Positions 45,963-58,045 of a stretch of 64,000 bases of DNA are shown here, in pieces. The stretch is taken from positions 20,123,850-20,187,849 of the forward strand of contig NC_088304.1 of NCBI RefSeq assembly GCF_032854445.1. Reading direction: 5' to 3'. How positions within the stretch are numbered: the first letter of the stretch is position 1; each line of letters opens with the position of its first letter. The notes below the pieces were generated by a model. The model saw only the letters and a list, made by a program, of their open reading frames with translations, was not told the origin of the DNA and searched no databases. The position numbers and the translations under genes are program-made. The stretch is from Liolophura sinensis. Its lineage: Eukaryota > Mollusca > Polyplacophora > Chitonida > Chitonidae.

Positions 45963-46331
45963 ACCGGCCCGGATAGCACAGTTGGTAGAGCGTCCGATTC
46001 GGGACCGGTAGATCCAGAATCAATCCTTGGTCGAGTCACACCTAAGACTTTAAAAGAGGAAGTTGTAACTTCCTCGCTTGGCGTTCAGCATAAAGGGGAC
46101 AGTGCAACGACTGGTTGACCCGTATCGGTATAATGGCTCGGGCGGGGCAGCTTACTTGCCTTCGGTAAGTCGTCTCAGTGATGCAGCACTAAATAAAAGA
46201 GCGGTGGAAATCCGTCCTGCAACAAGGAGGCACATTACACGTGCATGCACCCTAATGATTCCTTCGTCGTCATATGACTGAAAAATTGTTGAGTACGACG
46301 TTAAACCCCAAGCACTCACTCACTCACTCAC
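45963..46331 (+). mobile_element. SINE family S1, recent insertion in single-copy DNA
   Basis: Perfect 12-bp target-site duplication TCGTTTTTACTT at 45,951-45,962 and 46,332-46,343. The sequence is very close to the copy at 22,518, from the tRNA-like head to the ACTC tail. Probably the best-preserved copy for deriving a consensus. Confidence 0.95.
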
Positions 46332-46343
46332 TCGTTTTTACTT

Positions 46344-49300
46344 CCAGATGACCTAAGGTGTGTGTTTCGCAGCGCAATTCAGGGAATGTAATTATCGAGT
46401 AGGTATCATCTCAAACTATGAATTAAATCTAGATAAGCGTAAATAATGCCTGGCGGGATACTCAAGGTTTGGCACGTCTCAGTCTACATTAACATTGCTG
46501 AGTAGCATTGCTGAGTTTTTATGTAAGTCTGAAGTATTTTTTAACTTCAAAGTATTCTTTGACTTCGAGGTTTAACTTTGACCTGGAAACTGTTTTGTCC
46601 GTGGATCGCAAATTATACATGCACATGCTGAACGTTGATTGTTTGTAGACATCATGAAAAATCATGGACTCATCTGGTTTGTCCGCGTGGATTTACCTCT
46701 GATCTCTGTGGGTTTGTCATTACTGCGTTTGGTTTAGGGATGTAACGGGGTCTGTGCGGTTTGCAAATGTCCATTACGACTGCTAGGGTCACTGTGCAAT
46801 ATAACGGCGTCAGTGATTTAAGAATTTGGCCGGTTCCGTGTGTCATCGTTCTATAACTAGCAAAAAAAAATATCGCAAAAAGAAATAATCGTTTGTTTGT
46901 TGGCTTGACGTTAATCGCCTTTTTAACATCACTTCGGTTATATCAGCATGTTGTCTGGTCGAAGAAGGCCCATCGCTGATGTATGTACAGTTCTGTTTCT
47001 CTCTTACGTTATGCCACAGGCACCGAGGTCATGGTGTCTCGTACAGTGCAAAAACACAGGCCTCACCATACAGCCGTAGTCAGCATCGCAATCTCCATTG
47101 TTCAATTCTTAAGAATGATCGGATTCCGTCTATGACTCTTCTCAATGAAACCGAAGGAATTGGGCACTCTGAGGCGAGGAACAAATTCAGTCTTTATTAT
47201 TAAGTTTGCGTCAAATAATTGTCGAGAGGGAACGCGATTAAATTGAAATAAGATACAGTAATTGGAGGAATATATCTAGTTTTAATGTAACTGTAAACAA
47301 ATTTTGCAGATCTCGTATCGTCTACTGTATAAGATGTGCTCTTTCAACACTGCTGCCATGTTTGTATCGTTATTTTCGTGTTGAGCTATGGTGACCAGCT
47401 GCTGCTCCAGTTTTGGCGTGAATCGGTCACACATCCTATCTTATTAGGAGACCGAATTACAACCCCTATGCATAATGTAAACCGCTCCGCTATCACTTGA
47501 TGCGAGGCGTGATGCAATCCACCAGATAGTCTCTCCTGACATGAATCTGGGTGCAGTCTCGCGGGATTATCGCCTGACTCTGCATATTTCCCAGCATCGC
47601 TGCCATCGCGCTTGATTTTCAGATAGTCACGGTAGCTTTATCAGTGTACATAGAGATGACTTAACACACGAGCAAAATAAATCAACAGATTGGTTAGCTC
47701 CGGTTTTTATCTCCTAAAACTGCTACTCTCTGACCGGGTTTGTATTGAGCCGTTTCTCTGTCCAGTCAAAGCCAAACGACAATCCAATATTAGTATTTGT
47801 TTGCTTATGTTGATCTGAACTATTAATGTTATTAGATTAGCGCCGAAGCAATTTTTGTTACGCCCATTTGGACTTGTTCGTTGTCCGAACGACTCGTCCC
47901 TTTCCTCTTAGCCAATTTCAATTGAGCGGTTTTTGTGTAGCTATCTGTATACAGCTTATCGGTTATGCTTTTGACATTGGTTCCCGTCCCAGTCGATTGT
48001 CGAATGATGTGGGAATTGATGTCATTGTACAGATTCGTTTATTACAAAATCTAGATCTAAAATGAATGCTGCGTTTTAATGAAGAAGAAAAATTAGCAGC
48101 GATATGCAATTTAGAAATTTTTTTTTGGTCAGCAGTAAGATAACCGTCCCCAAAGCACCAAAGGTAAGAAATTTTCTTTCCCTCTTTCCTTTCGAATTCA
48201 CATAATTCATTTTGATTTGTATTTTCTTGATGGTTTTGTACAAGAGTCGCTGGCTATTTATCACTATTACCACCGCCTCTCATTTCAGCTGTAAACACTT
48301 CAAAACGTCAAACCAAGACAACATAGAAAGTCACATTTAAAGCCCATACAAACAGTCGTTCATAGTTGAAATTTTCATTACCATATTTGTTCGATATATA
48401 TGAATTCGTTCACGCCGATAAATTGTTTTGGTGGAGCTGATAAGGCGTTGACCCATTGCCATTCTTGAATTATTTTTCAAAACAAGTGTGGTTGTATGAA
48501 TGGATAGCTACTCCTGAAAGTCCGTCGCATTTCACATGCATATTATTGATTTAACAATGCGTCCGATATGAAATTCTATGTGACTCCTGTATTTTATTTT
48601 GTAGAGTTAGTGATCAAAAGGATGCAGTAACCTTTGTGTTTCACATAGTTTTGTTCTTTCCGTGCAAAATTACTTCAGGAAAGAGGTTTTGAACAATATA
48701 TACTCATACATGTAGTGGATCAATATATATCCGTAACACATTTCAGTAAATCGGCTAATACTTCACAAAAATGTATAATTATTTATTATGAATATGTTAA
48801 ACTTTGTTACTTTGGTACCTCAGATTATGTCTCTATGCCGAATTATTGTCGCTTTGTCGACCTTAGTTTTGGCCCCACAGTTCCGTGTCGTTAAATATAA
48901 TATCGCAATGTCGAGTAAAAATAATGCAGCATGTCAGAATAAATAGTTTGTCTCTGGTAAACTGATTATCAGTTGAGTGTTATTCATTTATTCCATGGAG
49001 AAAACTACAAAAAGCCTGAGGAACTTATCAAAAATTCATCCTATTGCTTATACCATTTCACTCCGACATATACATCATGCAGAGTTATGGGACTTGAAGA
49101 GTGCTCTTTCGTTTTAAAGGTATAATTAGCCATGGATTATTGATGAGGAGCAGAATATGTTACGAGATGGCAATGTCCTTTGCATGGTTACTTAGTGTAA
49201 TCTTTGTACTTATATGCACAGATAAAGCTTAGGTTGAGAATTGTTAAAACTCTTGTTTAATGGATTTAACACACGGGTCTCAGAATCCAGGAGAAAGCGC

Positions 49301-51026
49301 GAAATCAGGTCGATAAACCTGTTTCAGGGAGATTTGCGGGATACACATTGAACATTTTGTGGCACAGGCACAACTGTTGAAACGGTGATCTTATGAAAGC
49401 CGATGAATAAGAAACGGTTTTATTCGAAATAGTGGCTTTACGCATGAAGAGTTTCACAGAAGTAGTTTGTTTGTTATTTTTCGCCTTTCATGATCTTGTA
49501 AAGTAAGCACCCCCCCCCCCCACTCACAAAACTGCACCGTTTTTTTTTTAAGTATCGCGGTTGGTGAACGTAAAATTCTACTTTGCAACATTTCATGTAT
49601 ACTCATTTACATATAGCTGTAGAGTTTGAAGCATTAAATTTGCACAAGTCGAAGTAGTATATTGGTGCTCATCACCCAGCGCCTATAAATGGACGCCTAG
49701 GTACATCAAGTCTGAGGCAGGAGCCTATCACCATATAATTGGCCTCACAGAGCTCGCGGTGCCAGCACTGCTGTAAATCCAGGGGTTTGTCGTAATTGGG
49801 CTCTTGCGTGGCGTCAACAATTACACTGTACATGTATATTAGAGTGCTTCATGTAGACGAGATCTCGCGGGAATCGTGTTTGTCGACAATGTAGTGTCGT
49901 TCGCTTTTATGTTTTGAAGGCTCGGAAGTGAAGACAAGAACTTGCGATCATGTGCAGCGTTGACTGGAGTATGTGAGGCAGAGTGTGGATACACTTGTCT
50001 CTCGTGGCAATACTCCTCACATGGTCTCCAAGAATTTCAGAATACAGGTTCATTTATAGAGTTACCATGCACGTGACAAGAAATGGCTGTGGCCAATTAG
50101 GCCTGTTTCCACTCTTCTTCCGAAACAAATAAGATTACATACCTTATTTGCTTATTTCCTTTCACAATAGAAGAAGAAAACCCTTAATTTCGTATACATT
50201 TGGCCTTGTTGATCACATTTCTGAAGAAAAAAAAAGCGGTTGATAAAGTGACGACATACGTGGTTTTTAATCCATCCCTTGAACCGTTCCTGAATATGTC
50301 ATTCCCACAATTATGTTAGCAAACTGGAGTGTTGGGTTAGAACTGTCCCTTAGTCAAATGACTAGGTTCTGCCATGATTATGGTCATTTTAAAGAGAAAT
50401 TTTAAATGCGCAGCTTGACACATGCCCAGTCAATGCCCAGTCAAATGACTGAGAGGAAAATACCTAAATAGGAGGTAATACTCAAATTCATTTTTGCAAC
50501 TGGATACAAATACAACATCCATTGGTTGAATCGCAGTGAACCTAAGCTGTCTAATATCTGACTAAATGATCAAGGTATGAAAAGCATAACACATTAACAA
50601 TTATATCTAGTTTTTAATAGCAGTTGCGTAAAGATAAAAACAAATGACATTCGCTGGTGAAAATCATATTTTTATCGAAATGGAAAGTCAGGGTGATACA
50701 AAAGAAGTGGTGTGACTTAATGGGAAGAATGTTTTATAAAAGATAACATTGAATAAGATTCCACTCAGGGTATCGTGAGTAACATCAAAGTAACAACTAG
50801 ATACAGATCATATAAAATAATAACATATATTAAGATTTCGTTTGCTTTGTGCAACTAGCAGAAGGTTTCACCTTCGCTTTTGCTGGTTTTCATTTTGCAG
50901 ATCTGATTTCTGTTTTGACACAGTTAATTTAGGCAAAATGCCCTTAAGATAACCGCAAATTTTCAGCTCTGAACTGAACGTCACTACAAAGTCTTGGGAA
51001 AGCCTTTTGTGGACAAGCGTCACGTT
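46344..51026. other. Long noncoding stretch with possible regulatory blocks
   Basis: No credible exon. Two blocks stand out by balanced composition: 47,380-47,650 (octamer-like TATGCATAAT and GGGATTATC) and 49,680-49,930 (CTATAAATGG and a GC-rich stretch). A pyrimidine-rich acceptor-like TCTCTCTTACGTTATGCCACAG-type sequence ends at 47,019, but no donor-closed exon follows. A C12 tract lies at 49,510-49,521. Confidence 0.45.
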
Positions 51027-51130
51027 ATGTTTATATATTTATTCGATTGGTGTTTCACGCCGAATATTTCACTTATAAGACGACGGCCAGCATTATGGTG
51101 GGAGAAAACGGAGCAGACCTCCCGCCATCC
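51027..51130 (-). mobile_element. SINE family S3, 3' fragment
   Basis: Minus strand gives CTCCCACCATAATGCTGG, CCGTCGTCTTATAAGTGAAA, TATTCGGCGTGAAACACCAA and an AAATA-type tail. The preserved tail suggests 5' truncation at insertion. Confidence 0.8.
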
Positions 51131-53500
51131 AGCATCATAATCAGACAAAATCATATAACCAATGTCAAGTTAACACGAAAGGTTCTTATACTGTGAATTA
51201 AAAGTGGCAGGAGTGGGTTTCGTGGACCACCCTGTATGCCTGGTAAAGAATTCTGATAACAGATTTCTGGTAAACAGCGTTTAGCAAAACCGGTTTCTTG
51301 TAACCGATTTGTGGTAACCAGCTCCAGGGTTGAATTCCGTTCGATTTATTGACAAGGTCTTGGCGCAGTGACTCCCTACACAGACAAGTGTAAGACGTAT
51401 TGAACACACCATACATGCGTATGATTATAGCATATATAAACAGATGCCTTGCTCCCAATACACTACTCCCAAAACTCTTGACCTATATAGTTAGGCGACA
51501 ACTCGATTATCATACACCTTCTGCTCTATCGGGGCTTGTGTCACAATCGAGCCGCCACATCGAACGCACCCGGTTTGTGGTAGCAACAGATGTATTGGTT
51601 CCAGCTCAGTGACCATTGAGTTGGAAAAGTCCCAAGACAATATGTCACAGGTAGCAAATGTAATCTTCATAGGAGCTACTAGAAGCAATTCATGGTCAAC
51701 ATCATAGTTGAGTGATGTGTGACTCGAAGGCAAACGGAATCTTCAATAATTAAAAGTGGAGATACGAGATCTTAGGCTGTAAGCGTGGCTTGGCTATAGT
51801 TCAGTGAGCATACATTTTAAGGGAAGTTTGTTTTATATCGCTCGTAGCCTAGTTGTTTATTAGACAGATAGCCCACAAAATCATGGATTTTTTTCCTCTT
51901 TCTGATCCAATGGTCAGAAGTAATGCATGGAACATGTGGTTGAATTGGTTATATTCTCAACAAAATTAAGAATTTGGCACTTGTTTAAATGAAGTACTGT
52001 TCTTAAGAAAAAAAGATGTTGTGAAAATAGATATTTATCATGTTGCAATTATCCAGGCAATAATACACAGAAAGAGTGAAACAACAATGCATGACGTTCC
52101 CTAATCCCTTCCCCCAACCAAAGCCAGTACATACATGTAAGGTAGAATGGTGTTCTTTTTCAACTCAACAACAAAAACCCTTTGTGATTTTTATGTCACT
52201 GGATATTAGTGATTTTAGAAATATTAACACATAGCCTACAACGGTGATCAGCTTTATGGAGGGCCCCATCGCACTTGACAAAATTCCTGGTTACACAAAC
52301 CCGAGAAAGGTCATTATGGGTGTATTGCAGGTCTGTGCACTTATTTGATCCGACGTCTTTGTCAAAGAAATTAACACTCTGCTCCATTGCTTTGTCTACT
52401 TAAAACGCCATACAGACCATTGAATGAAATTACCTCGACGCCTCCAATTAGATAGAAAACATGCAAACCTATAATTTTGTTTTGGAACGAATTTAGTTTG
52501 GATGAAAAATTTGCATTAATAACATTGGAATGATACTTCATTATATTCCATTATCTGGCAACTTGAATTTGATATGACGTTTCGATTAAATGTAATTAAA
52601 CTAGCGGCGTTATTGATGAGCGTTATTTTGTATTATATTACGCTAATGACATTTTTCTGTTTGATCCGCTGAAGCGTGATGTTTTTCTTTCGTCAAACAG
52701 CATTAGTCATTCGTCTTGTTATTATTGCGTGAAAAGTCTACCTTTTTTTGGTTTTATATTTATGAATGCCCCCTGTGTAGTGGATCTATAGGAGGCGGTT
52801 TTAGCACGACAACTTCTTTGTGGCCGTGTTTAGGAATCCCACCGATAAGCTTTTACCTTAGCTCCTGTGAGGCGAAGAGAATAATGTGATCTCCAGGGAT
52901 CTGAGTAAACTTGGCTTTTTCCCTAGCAGATTGTAGCATTGTTTCCCAAAGGCTTTGAGTGCTAGGACAACAAAAACACCGTTATTTTCGCCCATCCTAT
53001 ATATTTACCGCTAACCAAATCCCCGCTTTGTTTCTGGGGAAACAATAACGGGCTGCGCCACTCCACAAAAGCAGCGATGCATCTCGCTGGTGCGATGTTT
53101 CCCTAAACTCTAACTATTGCTGTTTGTCTGTAAATTGCTACCATGACTAACGTATCATCGTTGACGGATGCATCTGTTGTCTACGTATCGCTTCTCTCCC
53201 CCATCACCGACAATTATCCATTACGTATGGAACACAGAAGCTAAGTCCGCGCTGGATAGCTGCTGATAATCCCAGACGAGTAATCTGATCATTTGACTTT
53301 TGTTTGTCGCCACGACAGATTACAGGCTATGCCAGCAGATGAGCTTCAACACAATGATCGAGCGTTGAACTGTCGCCGCAATCTCCGCCGTACAACGTGG
53401 CGTTACTCATTTGTCTGTACGACATTCTTACCTGTCTCCTCGGCTGAATTTTCTGGCTAAAGTGGCGTGGTGCATGTATACGCAGTTATTATTCTTCGAT
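51131..53500. other. Noncoding DNA with a candidate regulatory block at 52.58-53.43 kb
   Basis: Up to 52.5 kb nothing is supported. From 52,580 the sequence is compositionally balanced and dense in short motifs (TAATTAAAC, CTTTGTTT, AACAATAAC, GATAAGC). It contains an inverted pair CTGTTTGA and TCAAACAG near 52,660-52,700. On the minus strand a donor-like GACAG|GTAAGAATG lies near 53,434. No function is assigned. Confidence 0.4.
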
Positions 53501-53529
53501 GATTTGTTAGAATTTGATCGCCTTCAATT

Positions 53530-53890
53530 AGTGAAAATTAGGCGTGTAACACTACAGCAAATATAGGCACCACTGATTTGCCTGGCTAAATTTGTCTGGT
53601 ATTCAAAAAGGTTGTTTTACTTCACTAATTTGGTAGAATATAATCATCTTGAGCGAGGAAAATTAGGTGTGTAACAATACAGGAACTTTTGCACCCTTGA
53701 TTTGCCTTTCAGCGAATCGGTTTGGTTCTGAGAGAATACGCGCATTTCTTTTACATCACTGATTTGTTTGAATTCAAACACTCTGTGTAGCGCAAACCAG
53801 GTGTGAGTATAGCACTACAGAAAAATCTACTGAGGAAATTAGTTGTACAGCACTACAGCAAAATCTGTTAAGTTCATTTGCCTAGATGAA
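53530..53890 (+). repeat. Diverged 125-134-bp tandem repeat, ~3 copies
   Basis: The block TTAGG(C/T)GTGTAACA.TACAG begins at 53,538 and 53,663, and a relative (CCAGGTGTGAG, then AGCACTACAG) begins near 53,797. Each is followed by a GATTTGCCT block and then TTTTACTTCACTAATTTG or a variant. A further relative lies near 55,290-55,450. Confidence 0.65.
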
Positions 53891-55046
53891 TGGGTCTGGT
53901 GGTGAAATTAGATGAGCAGCACTCCAGCAAAAGGACCTGGCACGGTAAGGCAAAGAATCGGGCCCAGAGATGTACGAAAATAAAAAAAAAACAAATTTCA
54001 AAATCTTAGCACAATTTTGTAAATTTCAGAATCAGAAGTACAAAACCTGGTCGAAGCACTCATGGACATTATAATGCTTTTAAAACGGTGGTTGCTTAGC
54101 AATAACCCTCCAAAAATGCACTCTCGATGAAAAACACCAATTTTTCGTTCAAACGAGATACTGTGTTTTTACTTAACAGTATGAAGATCAACGTTAACCA
54201 GAAAAATATCTTTACTGAAACTTTTATGTGTGTATTTCTACGTGCTGATAAAGTTTTGTTGTGGTTAACGTTTGTCTTCGTGTGTAAAACATAAACTTAA
54301 TAATGTGAAAAGTTTTGTCATGTTTTAGCAATTTCGAAGCCTGGATCTCTGCTTTGATCTGCCAGGCATCCGGCACAGTACAGTGGACTAACGAAGTCGC
54401 CGCGGGGAAAAGGTTGTATATCTGGGAAGAGTTTAAATCTTTGTGGAACTTTTTTTTCTTTGGAAACATGTTTTTGTGTGAGAGTAAAGATAAAGACCGT
54501 CTTGCATTAAATAATTGTTATCATCAATTAAAATGCATAAGCTATGGTATTGCGTAACATGTGGTAACTATAGCGACATCATAGGTAAATCCTGGTTGAG
54601 AGCGCATGTGGTTCGCTACTTATCATTAACATTAGCATGTTACGCGTATAGATAGTGTAAGGCTGAAAGTTACATTTGTTAATATTTATTTAATTAATTG
54701 GTGCATACCTGCGTGCTCCAGAATTTTTGAGAAAGTTACATTTGTAGTGCAGTGATTTTCATAACTCTACAGTGTCTAATGCAAAAAAAAAAAGATATTT
54801 CAGTGTGACTGGAGTCGAGTAAAAGTTTTCGATTTTATGACCCATACTTTGCTTCATTGCATGTTTGGACCTTTGTAAAAGGGTTGTATATCCTCCCGGC
54901 CTTACCATACTAGGTCCTTTACTCCGTAGATCTTTCTGGATAAATAAGACCTTGGAAGAATACACATAATTGTTTTTATAATTAATTAGATTTTGAACAA
55001 CTGCATGTCGTGGAAATCAGGTAACACTTTGTTTATTTAACTAATT
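53891..55046. other. Noncoding DNA, nothing recognised
   Basis: Two overlapping opposite-strand frames (54,224-54,557) of about 80 codons have no recognisable domain. Confidence 0.5.
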
Positions 55047-55262
55047 TAACTGGCCTGTGGCTGAAGTTATATGAGCGGGTTTAATTGACCTAGCGCTGAA
55101 AGAATAATAATGAAATTTAATGGACATGGCGCTGAAAGTACCGGATCGAAATTGTACTGGCCTAGAGCTGAAAGTATAGGATCGGAATTGTACTGGCCTA
55201 GAGCTGAAAGTATAGAAGCGGAATTTTCCTGGCCTGGCGTTGAAAGTGTAGGAACGGCATTT
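55047..55262 (+). repeat. 36-bp minisatellite, 6 copies
   Basis: GCTGAAAG or a variant recurs at 55,095, 55,131, 55,167, 55,203 and 55,239, exactly 36 bp apart, with a diverged first copy near 55,060. The shared unit includes ACTGGCCTAGAGCTGAAAG. Confidence 0.92.
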
Positions 55263-55924
55263 TTACCGCATTCATTTGTTACAATTTGAACACCTACAAG
55301 TAGTGCAACTCAGGTGTGTACGTATGGAATTAGGGGAAAATCTACTGCATCGATTTACCTGTTCGACTTGGCTTCGTGTTGGAAGAACACACGAAGCTGC
55401 TTTACTTCACAGATTCTTTTAGATTGCTTCGTGAAGTACAAATCAGGAATGTAGTTAGCGATGAATTCTCTACGAATCCATATTTATACTGACACCGGTA
55501 AACACTATAAAATCGAGAAACATGCTTGGGAATCAACTGTGTAGTAACCAATGAAAAGATTCCTCGCGTACAAGTAAGCTATATAAGTGATATCATGAAC
55601 AGCTTAAGAAATAGTTTGTGGGGTTCAAGTTTTAAGCGGATGGGGTTGGCAGCTAAAAGCAAAGAACGAAAGGTACACACATGCGTAGATGGCGCTTTGA
55701 AATCTATGAAGAGCTTTTTGTCATTTTCATAACTGGAGGATATGACATCGCTTAATCCATTTATATAGATATGAGTGGCACTAGTATTTACACGAGGCTA
55801 TGCATGGCATGACACATTCTCATGGGAATATCGAAGGCATGACGCAGACACGGAAGTAGCAAATGCGACAGCTTCATAACATGCATGCCAGGACATTTAT
55901 AATGGAATATATGTGTCACATATT
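55263..55924. other. Noncoding DNA with an inverted pair
   Basis: GGCTTCGTGTTGG at 55,371 and ACACACGAAGCTG nearby form a short hairpin (CTTCGTGT and ACACGAAG). It resembles the 125-bp repeat family. A 68-codon frame at 55,526-55,732 has no recognisable domain. Confidence 0.45.
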
Positions 55925-56012
55925 TACATGGACTGACACAGTATATGTATACACACCTAATGACCCTTCGTCGTCATATGACTGAATAAAGCGTAAAGCA
56001 CGACGTAACATA
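55925..56012 (+). mobile_element. SINE 3'-end fragment (S1/S2 shared tail)
   Basis: Contains CTAATGACCCTTCGTCGTCA, TATGACTGAATAAAG and ACGACGTAAC, matching the 3' third of S1 and S2. The tRNA-like head is absent and the tail repeat has been lost. Confidence 0.7.
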
Positions 56013-56238
56013 TTCCCATGAGGCTACGGAAGAGAGAACATATTTTTTTTATATGTATTGTACTTTTGTTTCTGTGATTAGTAATTAAGGCCGTCTGTTT
56101 AACTCATATTACGGCTCTCAGGGTTGTGAGTACAGGAAACTGGAGTGACGGCAGTAAACCGCCGCCCTTGAATAGATGCCTGACAAACACCCTGAAGTAG
56201 AGCCACAGCGGACTAAAGAGCAGTGTATTAAAACATTC

Positions 56239-57040
56239 TATAGTCTATTTCTTTTAGTGAGTCTACATTCGGCTGTCTGTAAAGTCAGTTATACTCACTA
56301 TCAAAATTTCTTTAGTCATTTACATAACTGATATGTTGAACGTCCATATCAATGCAAGGAAAATGAAATTAGAACACTTTTTTTAGTTCAAAAAAGTCCA
56401 TAAGCTCGATTTCGGCGACAAGAACCCATTGCCTTGGGTGACGTCATAATTATTAAAAAACACAGTGACATGCTGGTGTCCAACATGTTTTGACGGAGGT
56501 CGGCACGAGTTACCTAAACTACTACTGGTTTTACCGTAAACCCTGTTTCTAACACTGCCATATTTGAAATTGTTAACACGTTTAGTATAATATAACCTTA
56601 ATAGATGAATTTTATTTTATCTCTTGCAGATCATGATCTCTTGGCAGTATGTTTTTTTAAAGCGTGATGTTAGTAAATTTTGTTATAAATACAATGTACT
56701 CTATTCGGTGGGAGTGTAGTGTGGGCTGTGTTGCTGCGTGGAGTTTGTTCTAACCGCACGTTGGTGCATTTTTTGTAAACAAATTATTCTCCACGCCCAT
56801 TTCCCAGCATGCCACTGGTTTTTAAAATAATTATGACGTCACCCTAGACAATGAGTTCTTGGCATCGAAAGTTTTTTTTTATAATTTGATTTCCTTTGCA
56901 GGGACGTGAACTTCCAACATATCCATGTTTACAGCTTGTGTTGTTACGTGTGACTGACTAAAGGCAATTATGGTAGCAAGTATGACTGATTTTACAGAGA
57001 GCTGAATGCAGGCAACTCTGTAAAAGAAATAGACTGTATA
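56239..57040. mobile_element. Foldback-type element with ~240-bp inverted arms
   Basis: Largest member of the family. The left arm (56,239-~56,480) and right arm (~56,800-57,040) are inverted copies. Outer ends are TATAGTCTATTTCTTTTAGT and GTAAAAGAAATAGACTGTAT; inner parts are GGGTGACGTCATAATTATT and AATAATTATGACGTCACCCT. The ~320-bp centre includes TTAGTAAATTTTGTTATAAA, also present near 9,985. No transposase frame, so it is non-autonomous. Confidence 0.85.
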
Positions 57041-57346
57041 TCTCATGGATCAAGGGTCTGACAGACCCATCAAACCAGTGTCTTAATCCTGTGTGAGTAA
57101 TGGGTGATACAATATATTTCCATGACAACATATCGGGTGGGCATAAAAAATGGGCCGTACTTTGACACTCAGTACCTCAGCTTCTAAAAATTTACACACT
57201 CAAAAGCCATTATGTCCTAATAAACCAAATTTCAATTTCATCCTTTAAGATTTCTGTTCAATTCGACCAAAATCAAAATAGAGTCAATAATGCATGTTTC
57301 GGGCATTTCGTAATGATGATCTACCTTATTTTACTTGAAAATGTGA

Positions 57347-57703
57347 TCAGTTACTTGTCCTCCGCAGAGAAAACCATCTTGATTCAGCAAAACTTGTGCC
57401 TATCTGGCAGAGGGATTTCTCCGACACTAGAGGCAGACAATTTTTCCGGACGACACTTGATTGACGTGTGTCACAAACAGAACATTCGAACATACCCGTG
57501 TTCTGGGTGACCGAGTCGCCTAGTGTGGGTGCTAGATATTTTCTTTCAACTGTTCTTTTCACTTTAATACGATGGCGGTAATCAATTAAGAAACGGACAC
57601 CAGTTTGTCTAAGGACAAGGTTCTCCAAGGAACGTAAAAGTGCACAAATGGCCACATCAGGGTCGTCAAGGCCCTTTTGAACAGTGTGAGCGGTAGAATT
57701 CAT
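57347..57703 (-). CDS. Unrecognised 118-codon ORF
   Basis: A full frame with Met start, outside every repeat identified here. Residues 1-60 are mixed-charge (DDPDVAICALLRSLENLVLR looks helical). From about residue 73 there is FECSVCDTRQ followed by two further cysteines, loosely like a small zinc-binding region, but spacing matches no motif I can name. It has no signal peptide. It could be a single-exon relic, part of an old mobile element, or chance. Confidence 0.18.
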   Translation of the reverse strand: MNSTAHTVQKGLDDPDVAICALLRSLENLVLRQTGVRFLIDYRHRIKVKRTVERKYLAPTLGDSVTQNTGMFECSVCDTRQSSVVRKNCLPLVSEKSLCQIGTSFAESRWFSLRRTSN

Positions 57704-57772
57704 TTGTTCTTTAATGCATTTATTTAATTTGTGTTTTTGCGTGCTATTTTCTACTATTCAATGATTACATGT

Positions 57773-57900
57773 ACAGTTAAAATAAAACCCTGACTTAGGT
57801 AAATAGACACGAGGCCGTACATCACCGGTTACGCGTGACCATTTCCCAATTATCACACTGTCGTCAATACTCTGGATTAACTCTCTGTGCTCTAAATCTT
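57773..57900 (+). repeat. Dispersed repeat D1, copy
   Basis: CTGACTTAGGTAAATAGACA, CATCACCGGTTACGCGTGAC, ATCACACTGTCGTCAATACT. Immediately followed by an inverted S3 fragment. Confidence 0.7.
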
Positions 57901-58045
57901 AATATATTTTACATCAAAGAATATTTCACTTGTTTTACGCGGTTGGGTGGGGGTGGAGGACGAGGAGTGGGAAGAAACCGTGTACAGCTCTGGAGAAACA
58001 ACTACTATCTGCAGATTGTCGCCTGACCCCACATCCTACCGGTAG
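57900..58045 (-). mobile_element. SINE family S3, diverged fragment
   Basis: Contains AAGAATATTTCACTTG and ATCTGCAGATTGTCGCCTGA, which read antisense as the S3 3' half. It directly abuts dispersed repeat D1 (57,773-57,900). Confidence 0.6.
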
